From Actinomycetes bacterium (GTDB lineage Bacteria; Actinomycetota; Actinomycetes; Actinomycetales; Actinomycetaceae): a stretch of 64,000 nucleotides of DNA. This document shows, one piece after another, positions 56,216 to 64,000 of this stretch (position 1 is the stretch's first letter; each line of letters begins with the position of its first letter). Below the pieces are notes generated by a model, which saw only the letters and a program-made list of their open reading frames with translations, searched no databases and was not told the origin of the DNA. The translations under genes were made by a program, and so were the position numbers. The DNA is taken from positions 4,830 to 68,829 of the forward strand of contig JAEWHO010000030.1 in NCBI GenBank assembly GCA_023387755.1, given 5' to 3'.

Positions 56216-57139
56216 TTACAGCGGGTACTCGCCCGTGCGAGTGATGATGGTGCCGGCCTCTCCCGCGATGATGGCGGGGGCATCGGCCAGGCGACCGATC
56301 GCGGCCACTTTGCCGGTCTTCTCGACGAAGCGGCACGCTGCCTCTACCTTCGGACCCATCGAGCCAGCGGCGAAGCCTTTCTCGCGCAGTTGCTGCGGCG
56401 TCGCCCGGTTGATCTCACACTGATCCGGAGTGCCCCAGTTATCCATCACGGCCGGGACGTCGGTGAGGATGACGAACATATCTGCTTCGACTTCCTCGGA
56501 CAGAATCGCACCGGAAAGATCCTTGTCGATAACCGCTTCGGTGCCGTGCAGTTTGCCCTGCTCATCGCGGTAAACGGGGATACCGCCACCACCGGAGCAG
56601 ATCACCGTGACGCCGGAGTTAACCAGCTGCTTCACAACATCCGATTCGATAATCGACTTCGGATCGGGGCTGCCCACGACGCGGCGGAAGTGGGGGCCGT
56701 CAGCCTTCATCACCCATCCGCGTTCGGCTTCGAACTCCTTGGCCTGCTCTTCGGTGTAGACCTCGCCCACGAACTTCGTCGGGTTGGCGAAGGCCGGGTC
56801 GTCCTTGTCAACCAGCGTCTGGTTGACGGTGCACACGACCTTGGCATCAGGCAGTGCGTTCCCGAACGCGTGCTGGAGCCAGTATCCAATGAGACCTTGG
56901 GTCATAGCCCCCAACGAGTCGAAGGGGTAGGGCTGGCTGAGCTTCGGATCGTTCGCGCTCTGCAGGGCGAGCACGCCCACCTGGGGGCCGTTGCCGTGGG
57001 TAACGACGAACTCGTGCTCAGCCGCCAGCGGGGCCAATGCGTCCACCGCGATGTTCACATTCCCAATCTGAATGTCAGCATCCGGTTTCTGCCCCCGCTC
57101 GAGCATGGCGTTTCCGCCCAGTGCTACGACGATACGCAT
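56216..57139 (-). CDS. arcC: Carbamate kinase
   Basis: Makes ATP from carbamoyl phosphate and ADP, the energy step of the arginine deiminase pathway. The 307-residue protein starts RIVVALGGNAM, has VTHGNGPQVG and the kinase-specific SMGPKVEAACRF and DVPAVMDNWG. It is directly after arcB with a four-base gap and shares its operon. Length is normal. Confidence 0.97.
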   Translation of the reverse strand: MRIVVALGGNAMLERGQKPDADIQIGNVNIAVDALAPLAAEHEFVVTHGNGPQVGVLALQSANDPKLSQPYPFDSLGAMTQGLIGYWLQHAFGNALPDAKVVCTVNQTLVDKDDPAFANPTKFVGEVYTEEQAKEFEAERGWVMKADGPHFRRVVGSPDPKSIIESDVVKQLVNSGVTVICSGGGGIPVYRDEQGKLHGTEAVIDKDLSGAILSEEVEADMFVILTDVPAVMDNWGTPDQCEINRATPQQLREKGFAAGSMGPKVEAACRFVEKTGKVAAIGRLADAPAIIAGEAGTIITRTGEYPL

Positions 57140-57143
57140 CTAA

Positions 57144-58145
57144 TTACTCTCCCAGGGTTGCGACCATAACGGCCTTGATGGTGTGCATGCGGTTCTCGGC
57201 CTGATCGAAGACCACCGATGCCTCCGACTCGAAGACATCGTTGGAAACCTCCATGGATTCCAAGCCGGTCTTCTGGTAGATGTCCTCACCTACAACGGTG
57301 TTGCGGTCATGGAAGGCGGGCAGGCAGTGCAGGAACTTCACGTTCGGGTTGCCGGTGGCTTCCATCAGTTCCTTGTTGACCTGGTAGTCCTTCAGCAAGG
57401 CAATACGCTCATCCCACACTTCCTTGGGTTCGCCCATGGAAACCCATACGTCGGCGTAGAGGAAGTCACAGCCCTTCACGCCTTCCTTGGGGTCGTCGGT
57501 GTGGGTGATCTTAGCGCCGGTCTCCTTGGCGATTTCGTTCGCCTTGTCGATCCACTTCTGCTCGTTCCACAGCTCCTTCGGGCCCACGATACGGACGTCC
57601 ATGCCGAGCATGGCGGCGGTGATCATCAGCGAGTTGGAGATGTTGTTGCGGCCATCGCCAAGGTAAGCGAAAGCAATCTCGTTGTAGTTCTTGCCGGAGT
57701 GCTCCTTCATGGTGAGCACGTCACAGAGCATCTGGGTGGGGTGCCAGTCATCGGTCAGACCGTTCCAGACCGGGACGCCGGAGAGCTCAGCAAGGGTCTC
57801 TACGTGCTCCTGCTTCTTACCGCGGAACTCAATGCCGTCGTAGTAGCGGCCGAGCACCCGAGCGGTGTCCTCCACGGATTCCTTGTGCCCCATCTGGGAG
57901 GAAACCGGATCGAGGTAGGTAATGTTAGCGCCCTGGTCATAGGCAGCTACCTCGAAGGAGCAGCGGGTACGGGTAGACGTCTTTTCGAAGATCAGTGCGA
58001 TGTTCTTGCCCTTTAGGGTCTGCTCTTCGCGGCCTTCCTTCTTGGCAGCCTTCAGCTCTTCGGCGAGCTCTAGCAGGGACAACCATTCTGCGGGGGTGAA
58101 GTCAAGTTCCTTCAGGAAGTGACGTCCGTGCAGTTCGTGCTTCAT
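57144..58145 (-). CDS. arcB: Catabolic ornithine carbamoyltransferase
   Basis: Splits citrulline to ornithine and carbamoyl phosphate. The 333-residue protein carries the carbamoyl phosphate site EKTSTRTR, the HPTQ box in [10 protein letters not shown], and the ornithine/citrulline loop HCLPAFHD. Its place between arcA and arcC points to the catabolic role. The ATG at 58145 gives the standard start [13 protein letters not shown]; the frame open to 58391 is not supported. A 68-base gap follows arcA. Confidence 0.96.
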   Translation of the reverse strand: MKHELHGRHFLKELDFTPAEWLSLLELAEELKAAKKEGREEQTLKGKNIALIFEKTSTRTRCSFEVAAYDQGANITYLDPVSSQMGHKESVEDTARVLGRYYDGIEFRGKKQEHVETLAELSGVPVWNGLTDDWHPTQMLCDVLTMKEHSGKNYNEIAFAYLGDGRNNISNSLMITAAMLGMDVRIVGPKELWNEQKWIDKANEIAKETGAKITHTDDPKEGVKGCDFLYADVWVSMGEPKEVWDERIALLKDYQVNKELMEATGNPNVKFLHCLPAFHDRNTVVGEDIYQKTGLESMEVSNDVFESEASVVFDQAENRMHTIKAVMVATLGE

Positions 58146-58213
58146 TGCGTTCCTAACTTTGGATTGGGCATACTGTCTGTGCGACCGAGAATCTTTCAGG
58201 TGTGCGAAACGTG

Positions 58214-59437
58214 TTAGATTCCGGTGCGCTGAGTCGGGCAGGACATGCAACGGGGGCCACCACGGCCACGGCCGAGCTCGGAGCCCGGAACTTCGAGCAC
58301 CTCGATACCTTGCTGACGCAGGTACGTATTGGTTGCCACGTTGCGTTCGTAGCCCACGACCACACCGGGGCGGATCGTGAGGAAGTTGCAACCGTCATCC
58401 CACTGCTCGCGCTCAGCCTGCAGGGAATCCTGCGGGGTAGTGAGCACGCGGACCTCGGGAATATCGAGGGCAGAGGCGATGACGTCGAACATCTTGTCCG
58501 GCGAATTGTAAGTGACGTCGAGCTTGCCGGAAGACTCGCCGGGAAGGATGGTGTTAGACGCCAACATGCCCAGGTTGCCGTAGGCGGTGAAGGATTCTTC
58601 ATCCAGCATCGTCATAACGGTGTCAAGGTGCATGAGAGCGCGTTCGCTCGGCATATGCAGCGCCACGACTTTTTCAGCGCGGCCGGAGTCGAAGAGCTGG
58701 CGAGCCAGACGCTCCACACCCTGCGGCGTGGTGCGTTCAGACATCCCCACCAGGACGGCTCCCTTACCAATGACCAGGACGTCGCCGCCTTCCACGGCGG
58801 CGGGGCCTTCGTCATTTCCGAGCGACCAGCGGTTAAATTCGTCGTTTGCGAACCGTGGATGCCACCGATAGATGGCTTCATAGTTCACCGTTTCGCGCTG
58901 GCGGGCAGGCATAGTCATCGAGTTGATGGCGACGCCGTCGTAAACCCAGCAGGAGGTGTCACGGGTGAACAGATGGTTCGGCAACGGGGTGAGGGCGAAG
59001 TCGTCCGGTCCGAGCATGTCGAAGACGACAGACTTGGGGTCGCCCACCTCTTTAAACAGTTCCTGCTTGGTGATACCACCAACGAGGAGTTCTGCGAGTT
59101 TATTGGACTCTAGACGGTCTGCGTAGTTGCGCAGCGCGTCGGTGGCTGACAGGCCGTACTTACGCTCGTCGAAAACGTGGTCGAGCACGTGGGTGCGGGC
59201 TTCCGGGATATCCAGAGTTTCAGCCAACAGGTCTTGGAAGAGCAGAACCTCAATACCCTCATCACGCAGCAGCTGAGCGAACTGGTCATGCTCACGCTGG
59301 GCTTCTTTCAACCAGACGATGTCATCAAAGAGCAGTTGATCTTTGTTGGTGGGGGTCAGGCGGGCCAGCTCCTGGCCGGGACGATGGAGGATAACTTGCT
59401 CCAGCTTTCCGACCTCTGAATCGACGCGGTACGTCAT
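58214..59437 (-). CDS. arcA: Arginine deiminase
   Basis: Hydrolyses arginine to citrulline and ammonia, the first step of the pathway and the alkali-producing step that protects against acid. The 407-residue protein has [24 protein letters not shown], and the catalytic cysteine in [10 protein letters not shown]. It heads the arcABC operon. A TAAT-rich start region and an inverted repeat (59554-59578) upstream could hold regulatory sites. Confidence 0.98.
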   Translation of the reverse strand: MTYRVDSEVGKLEQVILHRPGQELARLTPTNKDQLLFDDIVWLKEAQREHDQFAQLLRDEGIEVLLFQDLLAETLDIPEARTHVLDHVFDERKYGLSATDALRNYADRLESNKLAELLVGGITKQELFKEVGDPKSVVFDMLGPDDFALTPLPNHLFTRDTSCWVYDGVAINSMTMPARQRETVNYEAIYRWHPRFANDEFNRWSLGNDEGPAAVEGGDVLVIGKGAVLVGMSERTTPQGVERLARQLFDSGRAEKVVALHMPSERALMHLDTVMTMLDEESFTAYGNLGMLASNTILPGESSGKLDVTYNSPDKMFDVIASALDIPEVRVLTTPQDSLQAEREQWDDGCNFLTIRPGVVVGYERNVATNTYLRQQGIEVLEVPGSELGRGRGGPRCMSCPTQRTGI

Positions 59438-59553
59438 TATTGCTTAGCTCCCTCACTAGCGATGTCGTTCTGATACAAGTCTCCCTTTTCTGGTACACCC
59501 GTCCAAGGGACAAAGGTCCCAGGCCGCCCACAAGGCCCTAAATAATGCGAAAA

Positions 59554-59578
59554 TCTCCTGGACATTTGTACCAGGAGA
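59554..59578. promoter_or_regulatory. Candidate operator upstream of arcA
   Basis: TCTCCTGG-N9-CCAGGAGA, 117-141 bases before the arcA start. Could bind a dimeric regulator such as ArgR or an FNR-type protein, but it does not match their known sites. A half-like TGGTACA is repeated about 80 bases away. Confidence 0.4.
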
Positions 59579-59768
59579 AAGGCTAACTCGTGAGCGCCGT
59601 TACCCTTAGCCACTACTGTCAGTCTGTCTGAGGCAACCCTAAATAGCAAGCAATTCTGCCTGGGAGTTGGCTGGGAATTACCCCGACGACGCACCTCCCC
59701 CATCGGTCTTGCCAGCGCCAGGTCAAGGGTAATCAGGACCGGTGGCACGAGACCTTAGGGCAAAGCAA

Positions 59769-59800
59769 AGGTGGGGGTTGATTACTATCAACCCCCACCT
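59769..59800 (-). terminator. Terminator after GH101 gene
   Basis: A perfect 14-bp stem (AGGTGGGGGTTGAT arm) with loop TACT, 125 bases after the GH101 stop, then TTTGCTTTG on the minus strand. Confidence 0.82.
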
Positions 59801-59924
59801 GGGCCCGCCACTCACCTTGCGGAGGCGGCCTGTTTAGCCTCACAAATATCCGGGCCACTCCCCTGCACGGCGAGATGCCGAGGTCTGTTCGGCGGCGCCT
59901 GCCAGGGCAGGCACCGCCGGCTGG

Positions 59925-62900
59925 TTATGCCTGAGCGCGGTTACGGCGCATGATCAGCGCGCCTCCGCCCAGCAGCAGACCGGCGAGCATTACCATGCCG
60001 GTCAATTCTCCGCCCGTGATGGGCATACCAGGTTTACCTGGATCAGTCGGCTTGCCCGGATCAGTCGGCTTGTCCGGATCAGTCGGCATCCCCGGATCAG
60101 TCGGCATCCCCGGATCGCTCGGGGTAACGGTCGGCTCAATGGTCGGCTCGGCCGTCTCGGTGGGTTCACCTGTCGGGTCCGGGACTGGTGTCTCGGTGGG
60201 TTCCGGGCTAGGAGACTCAGTCTCCTCCGGCACGGCACATTCAACCCGCGCATCCGCCCAGTTGGCGTGATCGCTACCGACGCCGTCGCCGCCGTCGCCC
60301 ACGAGCAGGGTGATGACGTTGACGCCGGTGATATCGACGTCCATCTCCTCACTCTGGCCAGCCTTCATTACGCCGGTCTTACCAAAGATGGTCTTACCAT
60401 CACCCTGCACCTCGAAGGTCACTGAGCCGGCACGGCCATCTTGGACGCCTACGACGCCCTTGAGGCGCTGACACTGCCCGTTGAGTTGGAAGCTCACTGA
60501 TGAGGGCGCGTGGGTACCCAGACCCTTTTCGTAGAGCTGGCCGCCCACCGAGATCGCCTGGCCGTCACCAGAATCTTGCTCACCATTGGACTGGTCCCGC
60601 TCCACCGGGCCCCAACCGTTGGAAGGGTCGCCGTGGAAGGGCAGATCAGACAGGTGATTCGTGCCGTTGATAATGCCGCGCAGCACCTGGACAGTCGTCG
60701 TGGCCTCGACCGTGCGGTCAGCGCCGTCGACCTGATAGGAGACCATCACCTTCAACTCGCCCGGTGCGGCATTCTTGGGCGCGGTTACCTTCCAAGCCTG
60801 CTGAGTATCCGAGTTATCCGGCGAATCGACCTTCTCCACCTTCCAGCCGTCGGGAACCGTCAGCGTATGAGCCACGCCGGTTACGGCACCGGCTTCGAAG
60901 AACTCGGCGGTGGTGGTGACGTCAAACGGGGTATCCCATGCGACTGCGGCCGGGGCCTCAATGGCGGCAGCTGCACAGGCGGTCACCTCATCGGTGGCAC
61001 CGAGGTCCTCGACGCGGAAATTGTCGATAACGAGATCCGCTTGGGCACCGCCACCGATTTTCTCAAAGCCAACCCAATAGTCACCGCAGCCGCTGGCTAC
61101 GAATTCTTGCGCGAGCACCGTGGTTTCGCGCACCTCGCCCACATTTTGGGTGGTGAGATTCTGCGAGACAACCTGGCCGTTATGGAGCCGGTCATAGCCG
61201 ATGACAAGCCGGTATTTATCCGCATATGCCGACTGGTGATCCATGGAAACGCGGTACTTATGGCCCGGTTTGAAATTGATCGACGCCGGGATGGTACGCA
61301 TGATGAGGCCACCGTTTTCCTCGTGCATCATCAAGGACCAGGTGCCATCGAGCACGTTGTCGTTCAGCTTGCCGCCCTCGACGACCTTATCACCGATGAC
61401 GCCGTACCAGCCCTTCTGCGAGTACGGTTCATGGCGCTCTGCCAACTGAGTGCGCGCATCTCCGCCCCGGTTGCCCAGGCCGGTCACGAACGGCCAGTAG
61501 CCGGTATCGACATTCTCGAAATCATCGAAGAAGATAGTCTGCTCGGTGGGTTTCGCATCCTTACCAGCTACGAAGGGAACCACCCGCAGGTCATCGACGC
61601 GAACCTTGGCCTCGCCTTCACCAGCACCCACGGTGAAGGTGACCGGGGAGCCATCCGTATGGAAGGTCACGCGCGCCCGCTGGAAGTAGGTCCGCAGTTT
61701 TTCATCCGACGCCGTGGAGTTCATGGCGGTGGAAGCGGAGAAGGACGTCGTCGGAACGCCATCCACAACTTCCTGGTACCCGGCGGCAGTCACGCCACCA
61801 CCGGAGGCGGCAACCGTTACCGGGCGGGTCTGGCCTGGCTCGATCTCCACCCACGCCCAGGCGCTGTAATCGCCCGCGGGCAGGGTGAGGGTTTGAGCGA
61901 GGGAGGATTTCCCGGCCCCGAGGACGGCCTGGTAGTTCTCCAGCGCGGTCTTCTCAATGGTTACATTCCCAGCCACGGTGTATGCGTCCAGGCTTCCAGA
62001 GAAGAAACCGGGATCTACAATGTGGCTGCCCTGGCCCCAGTTCGGAGTCTTCGCCGGTGCAACCTTACCGCTGGGGTAAAGCACATAGGCGGTGTTGGCT
62101 TCCGCATTGATCGTGACCTTGCCGCCGGAGACGGCGACGTCACCCATATCTACCCGCCCGGTATCGGTCAGCTTGAACAGCTTCAACGAGCCCTGGTTCT
62201 TCCAGGAGTCGGTGAGCGTCCATGTGCTGGCACCGCCAGCCGGGTTGTAATGGTAGAGGCGGTTGCCGCCGTCGGTCCAGGGCAGCAGATAGCGGCCCTG
62301 TTCATATACGGTGGCGCCGTCATAGGTGAAGGTGCGGTTGGTGGGGACGACCTTACCGGAGACGGACTTCTCCGGGGAGGTGGCTACGGTCCCGTTTTCG
62401 AAGGTGATGCTATCGGCACCCCAACTCATAATGTTGGACTGCTGCAGGAACTTCACCGGCAGGTTACGCTGCCAGATTGTATCGATGAACAGCTTGTGGT
62501 TAATATTGCCGGCCCATCCCTCAAATTCCTTCACATTGGCGTTACCGAGGATCGGGTGCGGATTGAAGGTGTCCCGGTAGGAGTTTTCTACGAAGCGCAC
62601 CAGCTGGGAGTTCAGGCCCTTGTAGTTCTGGCCACCGTAGTTCTCATCATTGGCCCAGTGAGACCATATCGAGTAGTCAGGGAACTTATCGGACCATTCC
62701 GAGGAGAGCACCCAGCCCTGCTTTTGCAGTTCCTTGCCCAGGCGCTGTCCTTCCCATCCGTCCGGGTAGTAGACGTCAATGTAGAGCCAGTTCAGATTCT
62801 CGGGAGCTTCATCGCGGAACTGTTGGAACCGCTTGAGTACGTTCTTAGTACCCAGATCCTTCGGGCCGTCAATATAGTAGGCCTGGTTCATCCAACCCCA

Positions 62901-64000
62901 AGCTTTCTGAGGCGGCATCCGTAGGAGTTCCTCACTAAAGGCATGGGCCTCGGAATAGGATTCCGTGACATTCACGTGGACGCCGATATTGGCATTCCAC
63001 TTGGCGGCCTCATCAGCCAGGGTTTTCAGGTCTTCCAGCCCGCCGGCGCGGGTGTTGTAGTGGCCGCCGTAGTCGGGGTGGGCGGAGTCATGCCCCTCGG
63101 CCTGGTAGCCCTTCAGAAGCACCTGCTGGCCTAGCCCATCGGTTTCCAAGCCGATCCGTTTGGTGTCATCCAGCGTCCGCAAGAATGGATGAGTTGCCTG
63201 AGAGACGATATTGAATGGGATGCGGGTAATAACCTTATTTTTCACCTCGTCCTGGCCATTCGTGGCCGGGCGCATCTCGCGGGTAGCGATGGCGGAATCC
63301 TGCCAGTCAACAGTGCCGTCGTCGTTCCGATCGGCCACCACCTTCACCTGTGCCATCGGCATCTCATCCGGGCCGAGGCCTAGATCCGCCGTCGTTCCGC
63401 GGTGCACCCACGGGCCTGGGCTCACGGTGCCCACCTTGGCTCCGTTCACGGTGGCGACGGCGCCAATCCAGCGGCTATTTGACCCCTTATGCGGCCCCTT
63501 CGAGGTGTTGTCCGAGACGCTATTACCCATGAAACCGGCCGCAAGCGCCTTGGTATTGGCGGCGATCATATAGCCGGTAGTCTGGCCTTCATTGGCGCTG
63601 GACACATCCCAACTGGTGTCCGCCGAGGCGGTGCGATTCGCCCCCAAGGTACCGATCATGAGGTGGCCGTCGTCCGCTGCGGGTACGGTAACCAGATTTA
63701 GACCGGGTACGGAGATGCGGTGGATCTTGCCCTTGGGGTCCTTCACCGTGGGGATGGACCACGTTACCACGCCGTCATTAATCCCGACGACGACGGTGAG
63801 CTCCGCCCCGATATCTGCGATGGTCACGGGGTATGTCACCGCGGTGGCGGTAGCCTGCGGAGTACCCACGGTGACGGGGTAGGCCTGCTCATCAATGGTG
63901 ATGGAGGTGAGGGGCGCACCCAGCTGCCCGGCGAGCTGCTGGTCCCCTAGGCGATAGTCCACGATCTGCGGGAAAGCAGGGTGGGTGCGCACGGTGAGGG
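59925..64000 (-). CDS. GH101 endo-alpha-N-acetylgalactosaminidase, cell-wall anchored (5' end cut)
   Basis: Releases the Gal-beta-1,3-GalNAc core 1 disaccharide from mucin-type O-glycoproteins. At least 1355 residues are in the window and the frame is open to its end, so the signal peptide is missing. The catalytic part has the nucleophile aspartate in YIDVYYPDGW and the acid/base glutamate in SSEWSDKFPDYSIW. Downstream are further beta-sandwich domains and an NPCBM carbohydrate-binding domain (GINGT-like start, SFQLNGQCQRL). A proline-rich stalk with PTDPGMP and PTDPGKP repeats leads to MPITGG, a variant of LPxTG, then a hydrophobic helix and RRNRAQA. It should be sortase-linked to the wall. 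Confidence 0.93.
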   Translation of the reverse strand, partial: LTVRTHPAFPQIVDYRLGDQQLAGQLGAPLTSITIDEQAYPVTVGTPQATATAVTYPVTIADIGAELTVVVGINDGVVTWSIPTVKDPKGKIHRISVPGLNLVTVPAADDGHLMIGTLGANRTASADTSWDVSSANEGQTTGYMIAANTKALAAGFMGNSVSDNTSKGPHKGSNSRWIGAVATVNGAKVGTVSPGPWVHRGTTADLGLGPDEMPMAQVKVVADRNDDGTVDWQDSAIATREMRPATNGQDEVKNKVITRIPFNIVSQATHPFLRTLDDTKRIGLETDGLGQQVLLKGYQAEGHDSAHPDYGGHYNTRAGGLEDLKTLADEAAKWNANIGVHVNVTESYSEAHAFSEELLRMPPQKAWGWMNQAYYIDGPKDLGTKNVLKRFQQFRDEAPENLNWLYIDVYYPDGWEGQRLGKELQKQGWVLSSEWSDKFPDYSIWSHWANDENYGGQNYKGLNSQLVRFVENSYRDTFNPHPILGNANVKEFEGWAGNINHKLFIDTIWQRNLPVKFLQQSNIMSWGADSITFENGTVATSPEKSVSGKVVPTNRTFTYDGATVYEQGRYLLPWTDGGNRLYHYNPAGGASTWTLTDSWKNQGSLKLFKLTDTGRVDMGDVAVSGGKVTINAEANTAYVLYPSGKVAPAKTPNWGQGSHIVDPGFFSGSLDAYTVAGNVTIEKTALENYQAVLGAGKSSLAQTLTLPAGDYSAWAWVEIEPGQTRPVTVAASGGGVTAAGYQEVVDGVPTTSFSASTAMNSTASDEKLRTYFQRARVTFHTDGSPVTFTVGAGEGEAKVRVDDLRVVPFVAGKDAKPTEQTIFFDDFENVDTGYWPFVTGLGNRGGDARTQLAERHEPYSQKGWYGVIGDKVVEGGKLNDNVLDGTWSLMMHEENGGLIMRTIPASINFKPGHKYRVSMDHQSAYADKYRLVIGYDRLHNGQVVSQNLTTQNVGEVRETTVLAQEFVASGCGDYWVGFEKIGGGAQADLVIDNFRVEDLGATDEVTACAAAAIEAPAAVAWDTPFDVTTTAEFFEAGAVTGVAHTLTVPDGWKVEKVDSPDNSDTQQAWKVTAPKNAAPGELKVMVSYQVDGADRTVEATTTVQVLRGIINGTNHLSDLPFHGDPSNGWGPVERDQSNGEQDSGDGQAISVGGQLYEKGLGTHAPSSVSFQLNGQCQRLKGVVGVQDGRAGSVTFEVQGDGKTIFGKTGVMKAGQSEEMDVDITGVNVITLLVGDGGDGVGSDHANWADARVECAVPEETESPSPEPTETPVPDPTGEPTETAEPTIEPTVTPSDPGMPTDPGMPTDPDKPTDPGKPTDPGKPGMPITGGELTGMVMLAGLLLGGGALIMRRNRAQA
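60040..60111 (-). repeat. 18-bp tandem repeat in GH101 stalk
   Basis: Four copies of an 18-bp unit starting GGATCAGTCGG on the plus strand encode the six-residue PTDPxxP stalk repeats. Copies differ at up to three positions; copy number may vary between strains. Confidence 0.8.

Larger units (their letters stand above)
59438..59924. other. Gap between GH101 and arcA genes
   Basis: No gene is supported in these 487 bases. From the arcA side it contains an inverted repeat TCTCCTGG-N9-CCAGGAGA (59554-59578), part of which (TGGTACA) recurs at about 59490 in opposite orientation, a candidate operator pair. On the GH101 side are two hairpins (59769-59800 and about 59891-59918). The arcA promoter is expected here. 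Confidence 0.5.

Noticed and set aside
59437..59748. 103-codon frame upstream of arcA
   Set aside because: Crosses the candidate operator and promoter region and has no domain or ribosome binding site.
60510..62924. Open frame of 804 codons opposite the GH101 gene
   Set aside because: Low-complexity Gly/Val-rich translation with no domain, lying fully inside a well-supported gene.

Overview
The window looks like a chromosome segment from a high-GC actinobacterium, most likely a host-associated member of the Actinomycetaceae (Actinomyces, Schaalia, Arcanobacterium or a relative). This rests on several observations: a dnaK-grpE-dnaJ-hspR operon with HspR (HAIR) operators, GTP-dependent PEP carboxykinase, a lysine/alanine/threonine tail on topoisomerase I, an LppM-type lipoprotein, many promoters of the leaderless TANNNT-N6-start type, and a sortase-anchored mucin-degrading glycosidase. 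No phage, transposon, rRNA or CRISPR array was seen. One tRNA (Ser, anticodon CGA) is present. The species cannot be named from the sequence alone.

Layout. 1-3.6 kb: start of holB, then tmk and topA, all on the minus strand. Upstream of topA is a gap with two perfect DnaA boxes. 4-8.3 kb: purine operon purD-purC-purS-purQ followed by a CPBP membrane protease. 8.4-13.2 kb: pckG, an LppM-like lipoprotein and purA. 13.5-24.1 kb: GH42 beta-galactosidase, class II aldolase, a SpoU methyltransferase, a LemA protein, pyrE, a sugar ABC transporter without its own ATPase, exonuclease III and a serine beta-lactamase-like hydrolase. 24.2-31.4 kb: clpB with an HspR operator, a heavy-metal P-type ATPase, an amidase and a Tat-exported protein. 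31.9-36.7 kb: an antitoxin-like protein, an MFS transporter, prolyl oligopeptidase, a DUF2871 membrane protein and a cupin. 36.8-40.9 kb: the heat-shock operon. 41.1-43.6 kb: gluQ with an internal 18-bp tandem repeat, and a decayed FecCD permease next to an intact ABC ATPase. 43.7-46 kb: tRNA-Ser and two tandem paralogous Tat-type secreted proteins in AT-rich surroundings. 46.1-50.1 kb: tadA and upp, divergent from overlapping leaderless promoters, then metN-metI-metQ under a SAM riboswitch. 50.3-53.4 kb: a TetR regulator with a MauE-thioredoxin fusion, and an MHS-family transporter. 53.6-59.4 kb: arginine deiminase pathway genes arcA-arcB-arcC, joined by an arginine amidinotransferase and a DMT exporter. 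59.9-64 kb: most of a cell-wall-anchored GH101 endo-alpha-N-acetylgalactosaminidase, cut by the window end.

The genes suggest a mucosal, sugar- and arginine-fermenting lifestyle: O-glycan release (GH101), galactoside cleavage (GH42), sugar uptake, nucleotide synthesis and salvage, and energy plus ammonia from arginine. The points most worth a second look are: the amidinotransferase inside the arc locus; the tandem Tat proteins, one carrying an amber codon at position 2 that removes its twin arginines; the fecCD gene remnant; a repeated 8-bp-arm palindrome shared by two distant gaps; the uniform leaderless promoters; and the SAM riboswitch whose closing helix covers the metN ribosome binding site.
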